A stretch of DNA of 64,000 nucleotides from Nectonema munidae (GCA_030549495.1 JAUIRK010000446.1:124001-188000); one strand, 5' to 3'. Shown: positions 12,960 through 24,859, numbered from the stretch's first letter. Notes: generated by a model not told the origin, from the sequence alone. Numbers and translations are program-made.

Positions 12960-13426
12960 CAGTGGTTCCCAACCTTTTTTATCCCGTTCCCCCTTTTCCA
13001 ATCACTTTTTTACCTGTGGACCCCTACAACTGAATATTTTGTGCCAACAAAATTAATCAAAGATTTTTATGCAAAGATGATTGTAGTCATCTGATTAAAT
13101 CGTATGCTTATTCATATGAAATCAGAGAAATCGTAAAGCCTGACATAAATTGTGAATAACATTTTTTTCCAATTAAAATATAAATTTTTCAAAAATATTG
13201 TAACTAATAAAAAGGATGTATAAACATTCAAAATTTGAAACTTTAAAAAAGGGAAGAAAATATTTATTTAAAAAAGCTCTAAATATATATATTTATATTG
13301 ATTTGGAAAATAGAAGTATATTAAAGGAGATTCAGCATAAGTAGTTTGAAGTAGAATTTCCATGGACCCCTTGAAATTCTTCCATAGACCTCTAGAAGTC
13401 CATGGACCCCCGGTTGGGAACCACTG
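12960..13426. mobile_element. non-autonomous hAT element (MITE) with perfect ends
   Basis: The left end CAGTGGTTCCCAACC (12960-12974) is the exact inverse complement of the right end GGTTGGGAACCACTG (13412-13426). Both flanks carry the same 8-bp target duplication, ACCTATGG (12952-12959 and 13427-13434). The 467-bp interior has no coding capacity. An 8-bp duplication with CAGTG-type ends is diagnostic of the hAT superfamily, so an autonomous hAT elsewhere in the genome must have supplied the transposase. Perfect ends and duplication point to a fairly recent insertion. Confidence 0.97.
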
Positions 13427-13434
13427 ACCTATGG

Positions 13435-15257
13435 ACTTATAACTACGCCGAAATTAGGCGGTTAATCGATCAACTAAAAGAAAATATGTGAATGAATTAC
13501 CCAGTTTACGAAATTACCATTACCAGAAGGCGAACAAACACAATCACAAACACAAAAAGACTGCAAAACAAACACATCTATATTTAAAAATCACACGTCC
13601 TTCAAGTTTGATTTTTTAAAAGCAATAATATAGCATCCATATTCAGGGCATTAATACCTTCTATTACACAACTCATTGCATACATCCTGCTTACACCATT
13701 TTCCTGGCATCACAATTTTGTGTTTTGTTTATCTTCAAAATGAGTGTTCTTAGCGAGTTTAATGATCTTGTTGAATCAGATGTTAATAAATCTTGCAATT
13801 TTGAAGAGAAAAATTTCGACCCCATTCTGAATATTGTTTGGGCAACCCTTGTTCCAACTACGCGCTATAACAAGTCGTTGTCCGCAACATAATTTTCCCA
13901 AATCAGGAATTCTGTTAGTATTTTGGATGAAATCTTATCAAGGAAAATCTTGGGGAAAATCATTTAACTTTTTAATGAGATATTTAAGTACGGTTATAAG
14001 GATTTTAAGGAACATATTTTCGATTTATTTCGCCCTTAATAGAGAATAACTCAAGGAAGATCGAAATATATCAAAAATTAAATATTTGTTTCTTGAATTG
14101 GTTAACTTTAACTTAATTTTTATCATAATTGAACAGCCCATTATTCACTTATAACTTATGTAATTAGAATAATCGTGAAAATGATTTAAATTTGGCAAGA
14201 CAGGCAAATTTTCAAATCAACAAAAATAATTACAGCTAATAATTATCGATGCATCATATCCTAAAATTCACTGCAAAGAATTCACTTTAAAATTCACTAC
14301 ACTAACTATTACCAACTGCTTGAGGCCAGAACAGTTTTGATCATCGCGATTAATTTCCAAACATTATTTCAATCAACTAGAGACCTAAGTGGGTACCGTT
14401 CAACAATTTTTTACACCCTTATTGAAATAGGATACAAAATGAAAGCATGACTAGAAGCTAAACTTCACAACTTATTTGTGTTCGAGTTGGGTGTACTAAC
14501 CCAAACTCAAAAGGTCCTTCAGTCATGGTGGCCTCCGGGTCCCGCAACAATGTAATTATTGCACCCCAACTTATAAGTCTGTATAATTAAAGTCATTTAT
14601 TATGAGAAGTAACAAGTGAATAGTTTCCAAAATACATGAAGCCAAAAATCCTTACTATCTTTTATGATAAAAATGGTTAATTTAAATTTTACATTGGAAG
14701 AAGAAAAAGAGGAAATTTAGTAACAGTAGTTGAACCAATAGAAAAGGAATAGCGCAAGATATATGCCTACACAAAACAGAACAAATATAAATATAATTAA
14801 TTTATGGCAAAAAAAAGAATGAAATAGTGCGCTTTGTAGGGCGAACATTATAAAAGGAGAATAAACTCACGACTCAGGAATCAGACCCATTCTTAAGGAT
14901 TATTGAGCCCAGAGCCAAAACATTGATAAGGGCCCCCAAAATCGAAAATCAACTTCTAATATAGACACTGTTTAAATCAGCGTCTAATTTTGTGCGTGCA
15001 TGCATATTTAAATAGGAGCATGTTCTATCTCTCTATGTGGGAGTTTCTTATCTCTGAATGTTTCTCTCATGCCAGGATAAGCTGCATGGTGTCCATTTGC
15101 CTTCTAATAACCGATTTGTCAATGAAATGTTTATTTTATTAGTTCTCATTTAAATAAAATGTTAAAAATAAGGAAAAATGTCTATAATTATGTGTTACTT
15201 CAAGGCATGCTAGTTGGTATTTTAGAAAATTTATAAAGTTAATTAAACACTTTAGAT
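13435..15257. other. mostly unique DNA with one doubtful small ORF
   Basis: A plus-strand frame at 13740-13892 starts with ATG and encodes 50 residues (MSVLSEFNDLVESDVNKSCN... ending KSLSAT). Its codons are less AT-driven than the surroundings. Other frames carry on with KYGYKDFKEHIFDLF-like sequence to about 14040, so this may be a broken coding remnant of unknown origin. A GC-richer patch at 14380-14575 (GGTGGCCTCCGGGTCCCGC) looks like part of a retroelement but has no diagnostic feature. Confidence 0.25.
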
Positions 15258-15618
15258 CCGGGTTTCTCAATCGGGTTCCACATAGACACTAGGGGTCCAT
15301 ATAATAATTCAGGGGGTCTACTGCCGAAATATTATAATTTGGGGGTCCGCAATGATATTTTGGTGGTCCATGAAGAAAAGCAGCTCATAACCGTTTTTAT
15401 TATAAAAAGTTAATTTTATAAAAATTGTATTATAATTAAGATTTGCTTTATTTTCAATATGAATTCTAATTTTATACTATTTTCTTTATCATAATCTTAA
15501 ATATTTTATTAGTGAAAAATATTAAAATATTTTTTTATGTCCAATATTTATGAAGGGGTCCACCAAGAAACAAGGAAGGGAAAAGGTGTCAATGGGTAAA
15601 AAAGTTTGATAACGTCTG
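15258..15618. mobile_element. non-autonomous hAT element (MITE), older
   Basis: The flanks CTTTAGAT (15250-15257) and CTTTAGAA (15619-15626) match at 7 of 8 positions, as for a hAT target duplication. The ends CCGGGTTTCTCAATC and GTTTGATAACGTCTG are inverted repeats at 9 of 15 positions. Inside, GGGGTCC/GGGGGTCC motifs recur several times near both ends, a common subterminal feature of this group. The element is 361 bp and has no coding capacity. The imperfect ends suggest a considerable age. Confidence 0.75.
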
Positions 15619-15628
15619 CTTTAGAACT

Positions 15629-16103
15629 TTGTCCTTTTCCAATTCTATTTTGTCTTTTGCAATTCTATGTTGTCTTTTTGCAATTCTATCAGTATTTAAT
15701 TTTTGACTTTCTTGTGTTTATATAGATTTGACATATGTCATTTTCATTTAATTTAATATTTTAACATTATCTTCAGTTTTAATTTTGTAAATTTTTGACA
15801 TTGAATTATCAATTAAATAATTTCAAATTTTTATTATTTTTAAAAAAATTTATTTATTACTTTCTGTTAAATTTTTCACTTAAATTTAGCAATATTTTTT
15901 TATTTAATTTTAACATTATTTCAAAAAATACATGATATTATTTGTTTAGAATAGCAAAGGGACAAAATAGAATTGAAAAAAGACAAAATAGAATTGGAAA
16001 AGGACAAAATAGAATTGGAAAAGGACAAAATAGAATTGGAAAAGGACAACATAGAATTGCAAAATTACCAAATAGGATTGCAAAGAGACCAAGTAGAACT
16101 AAA
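15629..16103. repeat. element with inverted arrays of a 21-bp unit
   Basis: The right arm (15951-16103) has the unit GACAAAATAGAATTGGAAAAG starting at 15961, 15982, 16003, 16024 and 16045, an exact 21-bp period that decays to the right. The left arm (15629-15689) holds about three units of the same sequence on the opposite strand. The two arms face each other across a 260-bp AT-rich spacer. A related left arm plus spacer occurs at 46925-47112, so this is a dispersed family and not a chance local duplication. The 21-bp unit is a multiple of three, which is why open frames run through it on both strands; I do not regard them as genes. Confidence 0.75.
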
Positions 16104-17106
16104 AATAGGATATATATTGTATATAGCTTGTAGTGTTTTAAAAGGACGGCTTTCAATCCCATCCTATTCAATGGAGGGAACTACATTAGCATTCGTTCCC
16201 CCTGATCCTCTTTTTTTATTATTTTTTTGGATTTAGAATTTCTAATAAAAATTTAGTGTCTTATTTTTTAAGAAAAGATTTCTTTAAAATCATGCACATA
16301 AATTATGAAATAGCTGTCTACATCTTAACACTTTAAGGACAAGAATTCCTAAAGTTTATTTCCCGTTTTCATTACCAATGGAATTCACTCAATTCTCATT
16401 TTTTGAGACACCCTTTTAAAACTTGTCCTTAAAGGGTAGAAGATAATTTGTGTTGCTTTATTATATATTCCTTTTATATGTGATATTTATTAATAAAAAA
16501 CATAGAAATCTTATTTTGGATTTTATTTAAAACAAAATATGCCGTTTTACAGGTGTGTATCATTTTTCTAAGATTTGCTACTGCCATTTGAAAATATGTT
16601 GACATTTCCTACCAGTAAAACCTGTCTACGCTACAAATAAGTAACATTAATTATTTCTATTTTTAAAATGATAAAAATGTTATATATATGTACCAATCGC
16701 ACAAAATTGACCACTATATATTTTTTTAAGTATAATATTTATTTGTTCATATTACTCAAAGGGTATATACTTCTCTTTTATAATAATAATAAAAATTTTT
16801 ATTTTCAAAAGTATGACAAAAAAATGGAAGTTAGTGTACGCAATAAGCACATAGAAAGATATTTAAAAAAAAATAGGATGTTTTAGAAAACACACACAGA
16901 TGACTTTTGAAAGTTGATGTCAAAGGCCAAAACAGACGCTTGGAGACTGCAACATGGTGATAAAATTTGTAAAAACAGGACAAATAAGAAAATACACAAT
17001 TCCGTAAGTTATGTGTGATGAAAATAATTATTCATGATGTATTATACAATATATTGAATATGGGAAAGAAAAGAAAAAAAAGGAAGATTGTAAGTCTATA
17101 TACATA

Positions 17107-17225
17107 TTATTATTATTATTATCATAATACTAGGAGTGGTCGGTGTAACTATTTTACCTACAAACATAGCAGTTGGAGATGGAGGATTCAGAGTGAGAGT
17201 TGTAGGATTGAAGACTAAAGGATAA
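17107..17225 (-). mobile_element. second copy of the 7.3-kb LINE 3' end
   Basis: A (TAT)n run at 17107-17123 is followed by about 100 bp similar to 7331-7432. Shared strings include ACTAG(A)GNTGG, CCTACA, TAGCA and ATGGAGGATTCAGA. In both places the triplet tail lies at left, so both are minus-strand retroelement ends. Divergence between the copies is high. Confidence 0.4.
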
Positions 17226-17530
17226 AAAAGATTTATGTGTATTAAGCACAACATTAAATTTAATCAAACATATTATATTCAGAATTTATAATGGTATTTA
17301 CATTTGGCGTAAACTGGTTACTTCTAGTATAAACGAATTGGCAAAGGGGCGTATTTCACAAAATAATTTCATGAGGAGAAAGGGTGGGGGGGGGGGGATA
17401 TTTAAAATGTAAAAATAACACTCATACACATTTTAAAACTTTCTTTTTTTATTTTATTCTATAGTTATGATATTCTGTTTGAAATTTTTATTTTCAATTT
17501 TTATGTGTGTACCGATTATATGTAAATAAA

Positions 17531-17584
17531 CTTTCTTCTTTTTCTTCTTCTTCATTTCTTCTTCTTTTTCTTCTTCTTCTTCTT
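17531..17584 (+). repeat. imperfect TTC microsatellite
   Basis: CTT/TTC triplets with a few T-rich interruptions directly follow AAATAAA. The same layout, an AATAAA-like signal and then CTT triplets, marks LINE 3' tails elsewhere in the window, so this may be the tail of a plus-strand LINE copy whose body is no longer recognisable. Confidence 0.6.
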
Positions 17585-17602
17585 ACATGCTCAAGAGCAA
17601 AA

Positions 17603-17705
17603 GTCTTGAAATATTCTTTATTCATTGAGGTATTGTTTTTTGAAGATAAACTAATAAATTTGGAAAGCCATTTAAATTCCCCTTTTCTAAATCTTGAATA
17701 AAAAA
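17603..17705 (-). mobile_element. hAT transposase fragment, near-identical to 5047-5149
   Basis: These 103 bp match the interior of the hAT element at 4344-6833 with only about 4 differences. On the minus strand both encode FYSRFRKGEFKWLSKFISL and then SSKN-T/S-NKEYFKT. Similarity ends sharply on both sides: at the TTC microsatellite on the left and at another hAT end (17710) on the right. It is an isolated scrap of transposase with no ends of its own. Confidence 0.9.
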
Positions 17706-17709
17706 TAAC

Positions 17710-17997
17710 CACTGCCGGATTAACATAGTAGCAGATGTAGCAGCTGCTACAGTCCCCGCGCTTTACAAGGGCCCCGTGCTTAGTTGAAAAATGCGTCGAA
17801 AAAAACTTTAAAGTTATTTTTAAAGTTTTCTTTTATATTTCCTCCTTAAAATACATTTTTGCTCTTAAATTTTGTGGTTTTTATCTTTTTTTTAGAATCT
17901 AGATCAATTTTATTAAAAAAAATTTTGCTTCCTGACTATCATTTGTAAATTTAATAGATATGCTACAGGCCCCCCTCACTTGGTAGATCCGGCACTG
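17710..17997. mobile_element. non-autonomous hAT-like element
   Basis: The left end CACTGCCGGATTAA (17710) and right end AGATCCGGCACTG (ending 17997) are near-perfect inverted repeats. CCGGAT cores and stretches of GGGCCCC sit just inside, as in many short hAT elements with CAGTGCCGGAT ends. The 8-bp flanks AAAATAAC and AGTAAGAC match only in part. The interior (288 bp in all) is non-coding. Confidence 0.75.
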
Positions 17998-19829
17998 AGT
18001 AAGACTTTTAAAAAGTTATTCTTATTAAATTCAATTTCTAGTATGTAATATCTATTTGCAAAAATAACTATTTCAAATAAACTCGAAGGCATCAATACTT
18101 CATTGTAAGAAAGGTCACTAAATTGGTATCATTTTAATATTTTAACATATTATTCAAAATGAAAATTTTATAAAATCCTCTATAAATAAAACCTAACAAC
18201 ATCTAGGCATCTAACCAAGTTTTAAAATGATTATCACAGCTAGTTATCCATTAAACTAAGTAAAAAATAACGTACTTATCTCTAAATAATCATTATTATC
18301 GACATGACAGTATATTTCCTTAATTAATTAAACAAATTCGCAAGGAGAGGGAAAACTTATGGTCAGTGGTGTGTGAGAATTTCCTAATAGATCGGAAACC
18401 CCCTCCTGCCCTCCATAAGCTTTCTTTTTGTATAAATGTAAAATTTTTTTATAGTACCTACTTATCTTAAAACCCTATACACTATGAATAAAAATATACT
18501 TAACAAAATATGGCCATGCTATAAACTCTATCACACTTATACTAATATATAACGAAAGAAAAAATGATATTCAATAAAGCCTTTCTTAGTTACACTAGGG
18601 GTTAGGTTAGGTTAGGTTTAAATTTTGACTCCAACAAAAATTTTTTTAACAAACAAAAAACATATTTTTTTAAAAAAAATTAAAATTTTTATAATTAATC
18701 AATGACTTTTCTGTTGTTGCTTTTTATTAATGAGTGAATCAAATCTGGGCAAATTTAGACTCAAAGCGATGCGCATATCACTTGCAACATTAAGACGACT
18801 TGCTTTTGTTTTGATTTATACCAAAGTTGGCATAATCACATAAAAAAGAAAAAACTTATCGCCTTTTTGAACACATCAAAAATCAGTATAAGTAGTAATC
18901 ATTTTATCGTGTTCTATGAAAATGATTGTTATTTCAGATGTTAATGAAAAAAATATTAAAAAAAAATTTTTGATCAAAATTTTGGTTTTTTGAAAATATC
19001 TTCTCGCACCACTCGGAAAGAGTTCTCGCACCACAAGTGGTGCATGCACCACTGGTACAGAAACCCTGCTCCACACTGACCACTGTAAAATACGCTGATT
19101 TAGGATAATTGTAAACAAGTGAATTACCAATAGAACTGTAATTTTCAATGGGTTCGGTTATTGAGCGTTATAAAACACGTTCTACTTGATGTATCTTCAT
19201 ACCTCAAACGGTGTCAACATATGGTCAGAATTATAAGGGCATTTAAGTTTTTATTTTGAGTATTTAAAAATACATATCTCGAATAATAAAGATGTAGAAG
19301 AATAAAGGTATTAGAACATGTTATAGCCATCATGTACAGTGGCCTATTTAAAACAAATTTGGGTTGGCTCATTTTTCCAAATGCTATAGAAATATTTCTT
19401 ATCGGAAAAATCTATGAACAAACAACTATATATAAATTTATTACTGTTTGGCCTTATTGAATGGCATTTAAATTCTTTCAGGCTTGCCCAAGCTTTTTTA
19501 TGACACAGGCCCATCTCAGAAAAAAATTTGGATATCGTGCCACATTTAATTTTTTACTAATTTACTATAACTAACGTAGTCAGCAACCAATAAAAATAAA
19601 TAGAAATTAATCATAGATGCGTAAAGTTCTTAATATTTTTATGTAAAACATCAGCATTTATCATAAATTATATTAAAAATGTGTTTTTGGTGTGTATTTT
19701 TACAATCTAATGTAAAGTGACGTTGTTCATGGGTGCCAGTAGACTAAACTTGTGCCGTGCTTCATATTCCTCCAATTCAAAGGATGCAGAATGAACAATG
19801 TTACAAAAGAAGCCTCGGTCGCGCATTTT
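17998..19829. other. unique AT-rich DNA with scraps of hAT ends
   Basis: No supported gene is present. The stretch 19005-19069 contains GCACCAC repeats and ends GGTACAGAAACCCTG, whose inverse complement CAGGGTTTCTGTACC resembles a hAT terminal repeat. I found no partner end, so it is noted here only. Confidence 0.4.
18600..18620 (+). repeat. short telomere-like TTAGG run
   Basis: Three to four GGTTA/TTAGG units (GGTTAGGTTAGGTTAGG) lie in ordinary AT-rich DNA. TTAGG is the ancestral arthropod telomere repeat. A run this short can arise by chance or from a healed break, so it hints at the lineage only weakly. Confidence 0.5.
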
Positions 19830-19880
19830 ATAATACTGAGAGACCCATGTGGCTCACGGACCACAATTTGCACCACACTG
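19830..19880 (-). mobile_element. solitary hAT right end
   Basis: The stretch GAGACCCATGTGGCTCACGG and on to CACCACACTG (ending 19880) resembles the right end of the hAT element at 6797-6833: an AGAGCCACATGTGGCT-like motif, then a CACTG-like terminus. No left end was found upstream, so this looks like a remnant of another copy in the same orientation. The 91-codon frame at 19757-20032 that crosses it is not a gene. Confidence 0.4.
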
Positions 19881-20065
19881 ACTTAGTTTATACTTTACCC
19901 AAAGAGTGGAAGCGGGTGGTCAGGACCTGGGAGTGCTTCTGGAGGCGAGCAACCTATTCCTTCTTCACTTCTTGTGCGTATGACAAATTTGAAGGATTTG
20001 TAAGTAGGTGTTGTCAGGTTGAAGAAAGGTAAACATCGCCAAACACTTCACAGCAGCAGCAAGCG

Positions 20066-20635
20066 AAAGGAATCAATACACACACACGCACACACTCACG
20101 CAGCCAAGGTGGAGGCAGGTAGTAGTGGTGTGGGACAAAGGCATCACCCGCCTCTCATAAATATTTGACGAAAGCTCCTCACTTATCTCCCTCCCTTTTC
20201 TCCCTCGCATCCTTCAGAGCGGAGGAGAAGAAGAAGCAGCAATTATAATCGGTTTTGCGTCGCCTGCGATTAGCATTTAATAAGGCTTAATTACTTTAAT
20301 TGCTAATCAATACGCTCAGAGTGAAGAACAAGTGAAACTCTGCCTACATTCTACATATGCATAATGTTTTTACCTTTCCAATCTTAGAGATCACACACAC
20401 ACACACACACATTCCCTATTTCTGTGCCAAAACCTAGATTTGTGTGTGTTTGTGTGTTTGAATATGCACACATATAAATGAGTAGTTGAAGGCTGTGTAC
20501 TCAAGAACTATTGATTAAGAGCTTCATCGAAAAACTTGCAAAGATAGCTGCTGCTTTCTTTACCTGTGTTTACAATTTTGATGCTTATCGCGCGATGCAT
20601 TAACTCACGTCACACACACACACACAAACATCGAC
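20066..20635. repeat. scattered CA/GT microsatellites
   Basis: Short CA runs occur at about 20069-20098, 20392-20411 (ten CA units) and 20611-20627, with GT-rich DNA at 20440-20460. They cluster in the compositionally distinct 19.9-21.2 kb stretch. Confidence 0.8.
20215..20330. promoter_or_regulatory. possible enhancer with homeodomain-like sites
   Basis: A perfect inverted repeat GATTAGCA (20268-20275) and TGCTAATC (20301-20308) flanks a 25-bp spacer with three more TAAT/ATTA cores (CATTTAATAAGG, TTAATTACTTTAATT). TAAT is the usual homeodomain core. The surroundings (20.0-21.2 kb) are less AT-rich than their flanks and show no transposon features. This fits a cis-regulatory module of a gene outside the window or unseen here, but TAAT is common in AT-rich DNA, so the call is tentative. 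Confidence 0.25.
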
Positions 20636-21200
20636 AAACATCGACAAATATTCACACGCACTTAAAGATTCGGAGTCAGTCAGCTCTGCATCACTCGATC
20701 ATGGAAGTCATGAGAACCATAAACAAAACCCCACAACAACGCAGCACTCAGTCAAATGGATGAGAGGTGAGTTGAAGTTCACGATCCTCTCTCGTTCGAT
20801 CGCTCGCCCTTTTTCGTGGTTTTCTGAAAGGCAAAGCACTCCTTACTCAGAGACTTACCACATTTTGCTTTGAATAGTAGAAGTATTTACCTCACTGCTT
20901 CCCAAAGGGGTCCGTCCCTAGGCACTGCTTGGGACACTTGGACTTGGTTTTGGCGAGGCAAAAGACTAATAGCTGGGCGGCGGCGAATACCAATTTGTCA
21001 TATAAGCCAATATTTTGTATACATTTGCATTTGTTTTTCTATGTCAATGAGTGTGTATTTTTTGCTTTTCTAAGTAATTTTTTTCATTTTGAGAAGAGAA
21101 ATTTACGCATTTAAATTATGCTTACTAATATCACATGCCCCCTTTCTCTTCGCCTCGCTACTGGATAACACATAGCTCACTTCAAAATTCAACCTCACAT
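20331..21200. other. compositionally distinct, non-repetitive stretch
   Basis: The stretch includes GATCCTCTCTCGTTCGATCGC at about 20781 and GGGCGGCGGCGAATACC near 20975, unusual GC and CpG content for this window. Open frames of 60-67 codons exist but show no domain. It may hold regulatory or untranslated sequence of a gene I cannot recognise. Confidence 0.3.
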
Positions 21201-24200
21201 CCAACGAAAATCATGATTACACTTTTTTTGAAAAAGAGTGGAAAAAATCACAACTATAATTGTTAAAGCAAGGCGAAATCGTAGGTGGTGAATTAGTAAA
21301 TATTGGAAATATTAGATGGTGAAGGATGTTCATAAGTTATTCTTCAATGATGTATCAATGAGAGAACTTCGGAAAAGTGTTATTTGCAATTTAAAAACTT
21401 TTAGCAGATTCGCTATAATCTCTTCAGCATCATTCTTCCAGCACATATTTCGTTTTCTAAATGAAATTCGCGAAGAATGCCTGCTTCTATGAACAGCCTT
21501 GCACATTGTTTTATTTTAGTTTGATATAAATAAATGTGTGTGTGTGCATTAAAGATTATCATTATTCCCTTTTTTTATCTTATGGACAATTGAAAGATAA
21601 TAATAAAAATTCAAAGATTTTTGAATAACACACTTTTTTGTTTCACTTCAACAAAACTTTTTAATATTCACTTTTTTTCCCTCCATTTATCATGGAACAA
21701 AATAAGCTTAATTTGGAATAAGTTACATATATATATATATATTAATAGTGACTAAGATAAATAAAATTGGAAACTTATAACTTACAAAATTGATCCAAAA
21801 AAGTGATGGTTTTTAAAACCTGTAAAATCCGGTTTTTTACTGATTCTTATTAATATTTATTCCCATAATTCAAAAATTTACATTTATAAATTGTTTTTTT
21901 TCTAAAAAAGTTTAACTTTTTTATGTGAAAATGAACTCAAATGTTTGCTTTACTGATTTGCCACTTTTTATTTGCAAATTTTGTTCAGCAAAGTTTTGCC
22001 CTTATTTGTCAGTCACCGGAGAATATAAAAAAGTTTCAAGTCATTTACGCGAATCTAGTACCTACACGATTGCTGGGAAAAATCGGCCATCTCCTTGCTT
22101 GATAAGAAACATTTTATCATGACAGGCGCGTGTTGACTGTCATTTTAAAGTCCCGTCATCAATAATAATTAAAGTGACAAGGCAAACACTTCATCAAAAT
22201 AACACGCGTATCCACCATTATGAAAGAATAAGCACCCATTCAAAGATAACATACAACACGAGATGAGGTGAAATGAAGCTTCTCTGGAACCTGATTGGAG
22301 GAGATGCATGCAGTCAAGAAATTTTAAAAATCTATTTTGTCACTTACTTCATTATATTCTCCATGTTATTGACTGTTGTTATGTATTATATATAAAAAAT
22401 AGATAGCTGCGATAGATGTTGCGAAAACTATTCTAATTGGTCACTCTTCCAAATTCCTTTCTTTTGTGTCTTTTACTCTATTCTTTGTTATCCATTCAAT
22501 GAATTTATCACCCTCTGGGTACTACGTTAATATTAGAGATGGTGAAAAGATGTAAATCAATTTTAAGAAGTCTAAAAAGCATTACCTATAAAAGATCATC
22601 AGCCTGTCTTTTCATTATTTATACACAAAATGTACACTAATTATTTTATAAATTATGTGATCAAAATTTTATAAGAAAAATAATAAATGTTCACTCTCCG
22701 TTTCACTTGTTTATGAGATCTATGTCAAACCTTATATAAATAGCATATGTTATATAATACAAAAATATCGTAATGTAAAAAAAAGAATATAATAGGCAAA
22801 TAAACTTACTCAAATTTGTTTTATACCATAGGAAATTTAATTTCAAATATAGAAAAATAGAAAAATCCCAGTCAAATTGAAGCATAATGAATTTCGTGAT
22901 AAGAACGACATCATAATATAAAACACGTCGAAAACTTTTCATCAAATTAGTTTCAAAACAAATTATAATAATTAATTCCACATCATTTACATCGTTTCAT
23001 CGTTTTTATGACAGCTGTAATGATGAATACTTAACGGGAAAAATTCTTTTTATGATTTTGATTAGCGACAAGTCGAAAGAACAAAATAAAGTCCCGGTAT
23101 TGTGTTGATTATATGCCTATAATTTTTTATATTTAAATTAGCATAATTTAACGTTCTTAATAGGCAAATTTTTAAATTTCATTTTTTCAAATTTATTAAT
23201 CTTTATTACGCACTCATTTTGAATTTAAGGTAATCAGCGTAAAAGACAAGTGAAAAAAGTGATTTTTCAAATTCTTAAAAAACATGGAAAGGAAGGGACG
23301 GTTTGATCAAATAAAGGTCGCTAGCCCGCGCTTTGCTTCGGAACGCCATTGCGTAATTGGGATAATTGTGTTCTTCATAACTCCTATTTATTTCATATGT
23401 AATTCAATATTCAATATGTAATAAAAATAAAGACATGCGATTATTTTATACTTTGCAAGTTTGAAAATGCGCTAACATATTTAGAAGAAAAGTTTTATGA
23501 AGAAAAATATTACATTTCAAGGCAAAAAGAGTTATGCGAACTTACATATTTTATACATAAGAGAATTTAAATGACGTTTTATTTGTTGAATTGAATAAAA
23601 ATCGTTTTGTCAATTGTAATTTTCAGGATTATACCTCAAAAATAGTGCTCCGAGTCCAAGTTTATCTTGTCAATAGTTTTAGACTTGTGATATAATTTTT
23701 ATTTTTGCTAATCTAGTCTCAATAATGCTTTTAATTAGCAAAATTTCATATAAAACAGGCCCAAAAATGGCCTCTGACGCTGATTTCCCTGCCAACAGTG
23801 GTCTGATTTCGCACACTTGTTATGCTTTGCATAATTTTTTTTATAGGATTCAGTTAGTTGTTGTCTCTATATCAATTACACGTGATAAACGATTATTATA
23901 AATTTGGAAAATTGATTAACCTGTATAAGTTTTTATTTACTCCATGGTGACGCTCTATGTGACGCAGAAGTGAATCAAAACTAGTATATTTCAAACTGGT
24001 GACGCTGTGACGCTGGTCAGCAGTTATGTAAAATAAAATACGTCGCTAGTGTGACCACCACAGTGTAAACGAAAATGAACCCAAAACTGCTTTTTATATT
24101 CTTCCTTTATATAAAATTTAACTAATGCATGCATGAATAAATTAAATTCTTTGAAGGCTTAATTTTTCCTCTACATAATTAATATATGGCAAGATAATTA

Positions 24201-24689
24201 AAGCATACTATATTCTTGTTTATGCAAATGGAGTATATAGTATAGCATTCATTGTGAACTATGTTGAATTAAAAATGAATGTACATTACTGAAATTCGAC
24301 ATTCGAAAAATATTCTATAATGATAAGAATTGAAAAAAATATTAAAAAAATCAAATTAGCCAATAATTTTCAGTACAAACATATAATTAGTATATGATGA
24401 TTTGCCTTATTTTTCCGCTGTTGTCATAAAATTATTTTTTAACAATTAAAATTTTAAAAAGAAATTATATTCTCTTTTAATTTTATAAAAAAAACAAACA
24501 AACTAGAGAATTTTTGAAATAAAAAAAAATAAATAATTTTGAAATAAAATATTAAAATGTCAAAATTCATTTTGGCCAACATCAACTATATCAGATAATA
24601 GAACAACTTGATAAATAGATAAAATAGATTTCTCTTCGGATTATGTGAAAACCTCAACGATTGTAAACTGCTAACAACTAAGTGGACTT
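21201..24689. other. unique AT-rich DNA, no supported gene
   Basis: The 65-codon plus frame at 21925-22122 and the 92-codon minus frame at 22703-22981 carry no recognisable domain; the latter is an AT-driven hydrophobic frame. The string GTGACGC recurs three or four times between 23946 and 24018, without a clear period. A GCCCGCGCTTTGCTTCGG string at 23313-23331 looks like part of a dispersed repeat but is isolated. Confidence 0.5.
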
Positions 24690-24859
24690 ACTACTAAAGT
24701 CGAGAATCCCTCTCTTGAACAAGATGAAGAAAAAGACGTTTTATCTCTAACTGAGCTACTGCAAGGCACAATATCTATTTTAAACATTGATACTTCAAAT
24801 ACCATGTCTTCTGAATAATTTACTACAAAACCCAAGCGCCTTTTGAAAAACTTACTGAC

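Noticed and set aside
15938-16236. Three overlapping frames with 7-residue repeats on both strands
   Set aside because: The 21-bp repeat unit is a multiple of three, so all frames stay open; codon content is dictated by the repeat.
18600-18620. An interstitial telomere or chromosome end
   Set aside because: Only three to four TTAGG units; too short to mean more than chance.
18361-19069. CAGTGGTGTGTGAG at 18364 paired with ACCACTG near 19054 as a hAT element
   Set aside because: The termini match over too few bases and the 8-bp flanks do not agree.
23946-24020. Repeated GTGACGC strings as binding sites or a satellite
   Set aside because: Copies are few and irregularly spaced, with no second locus.
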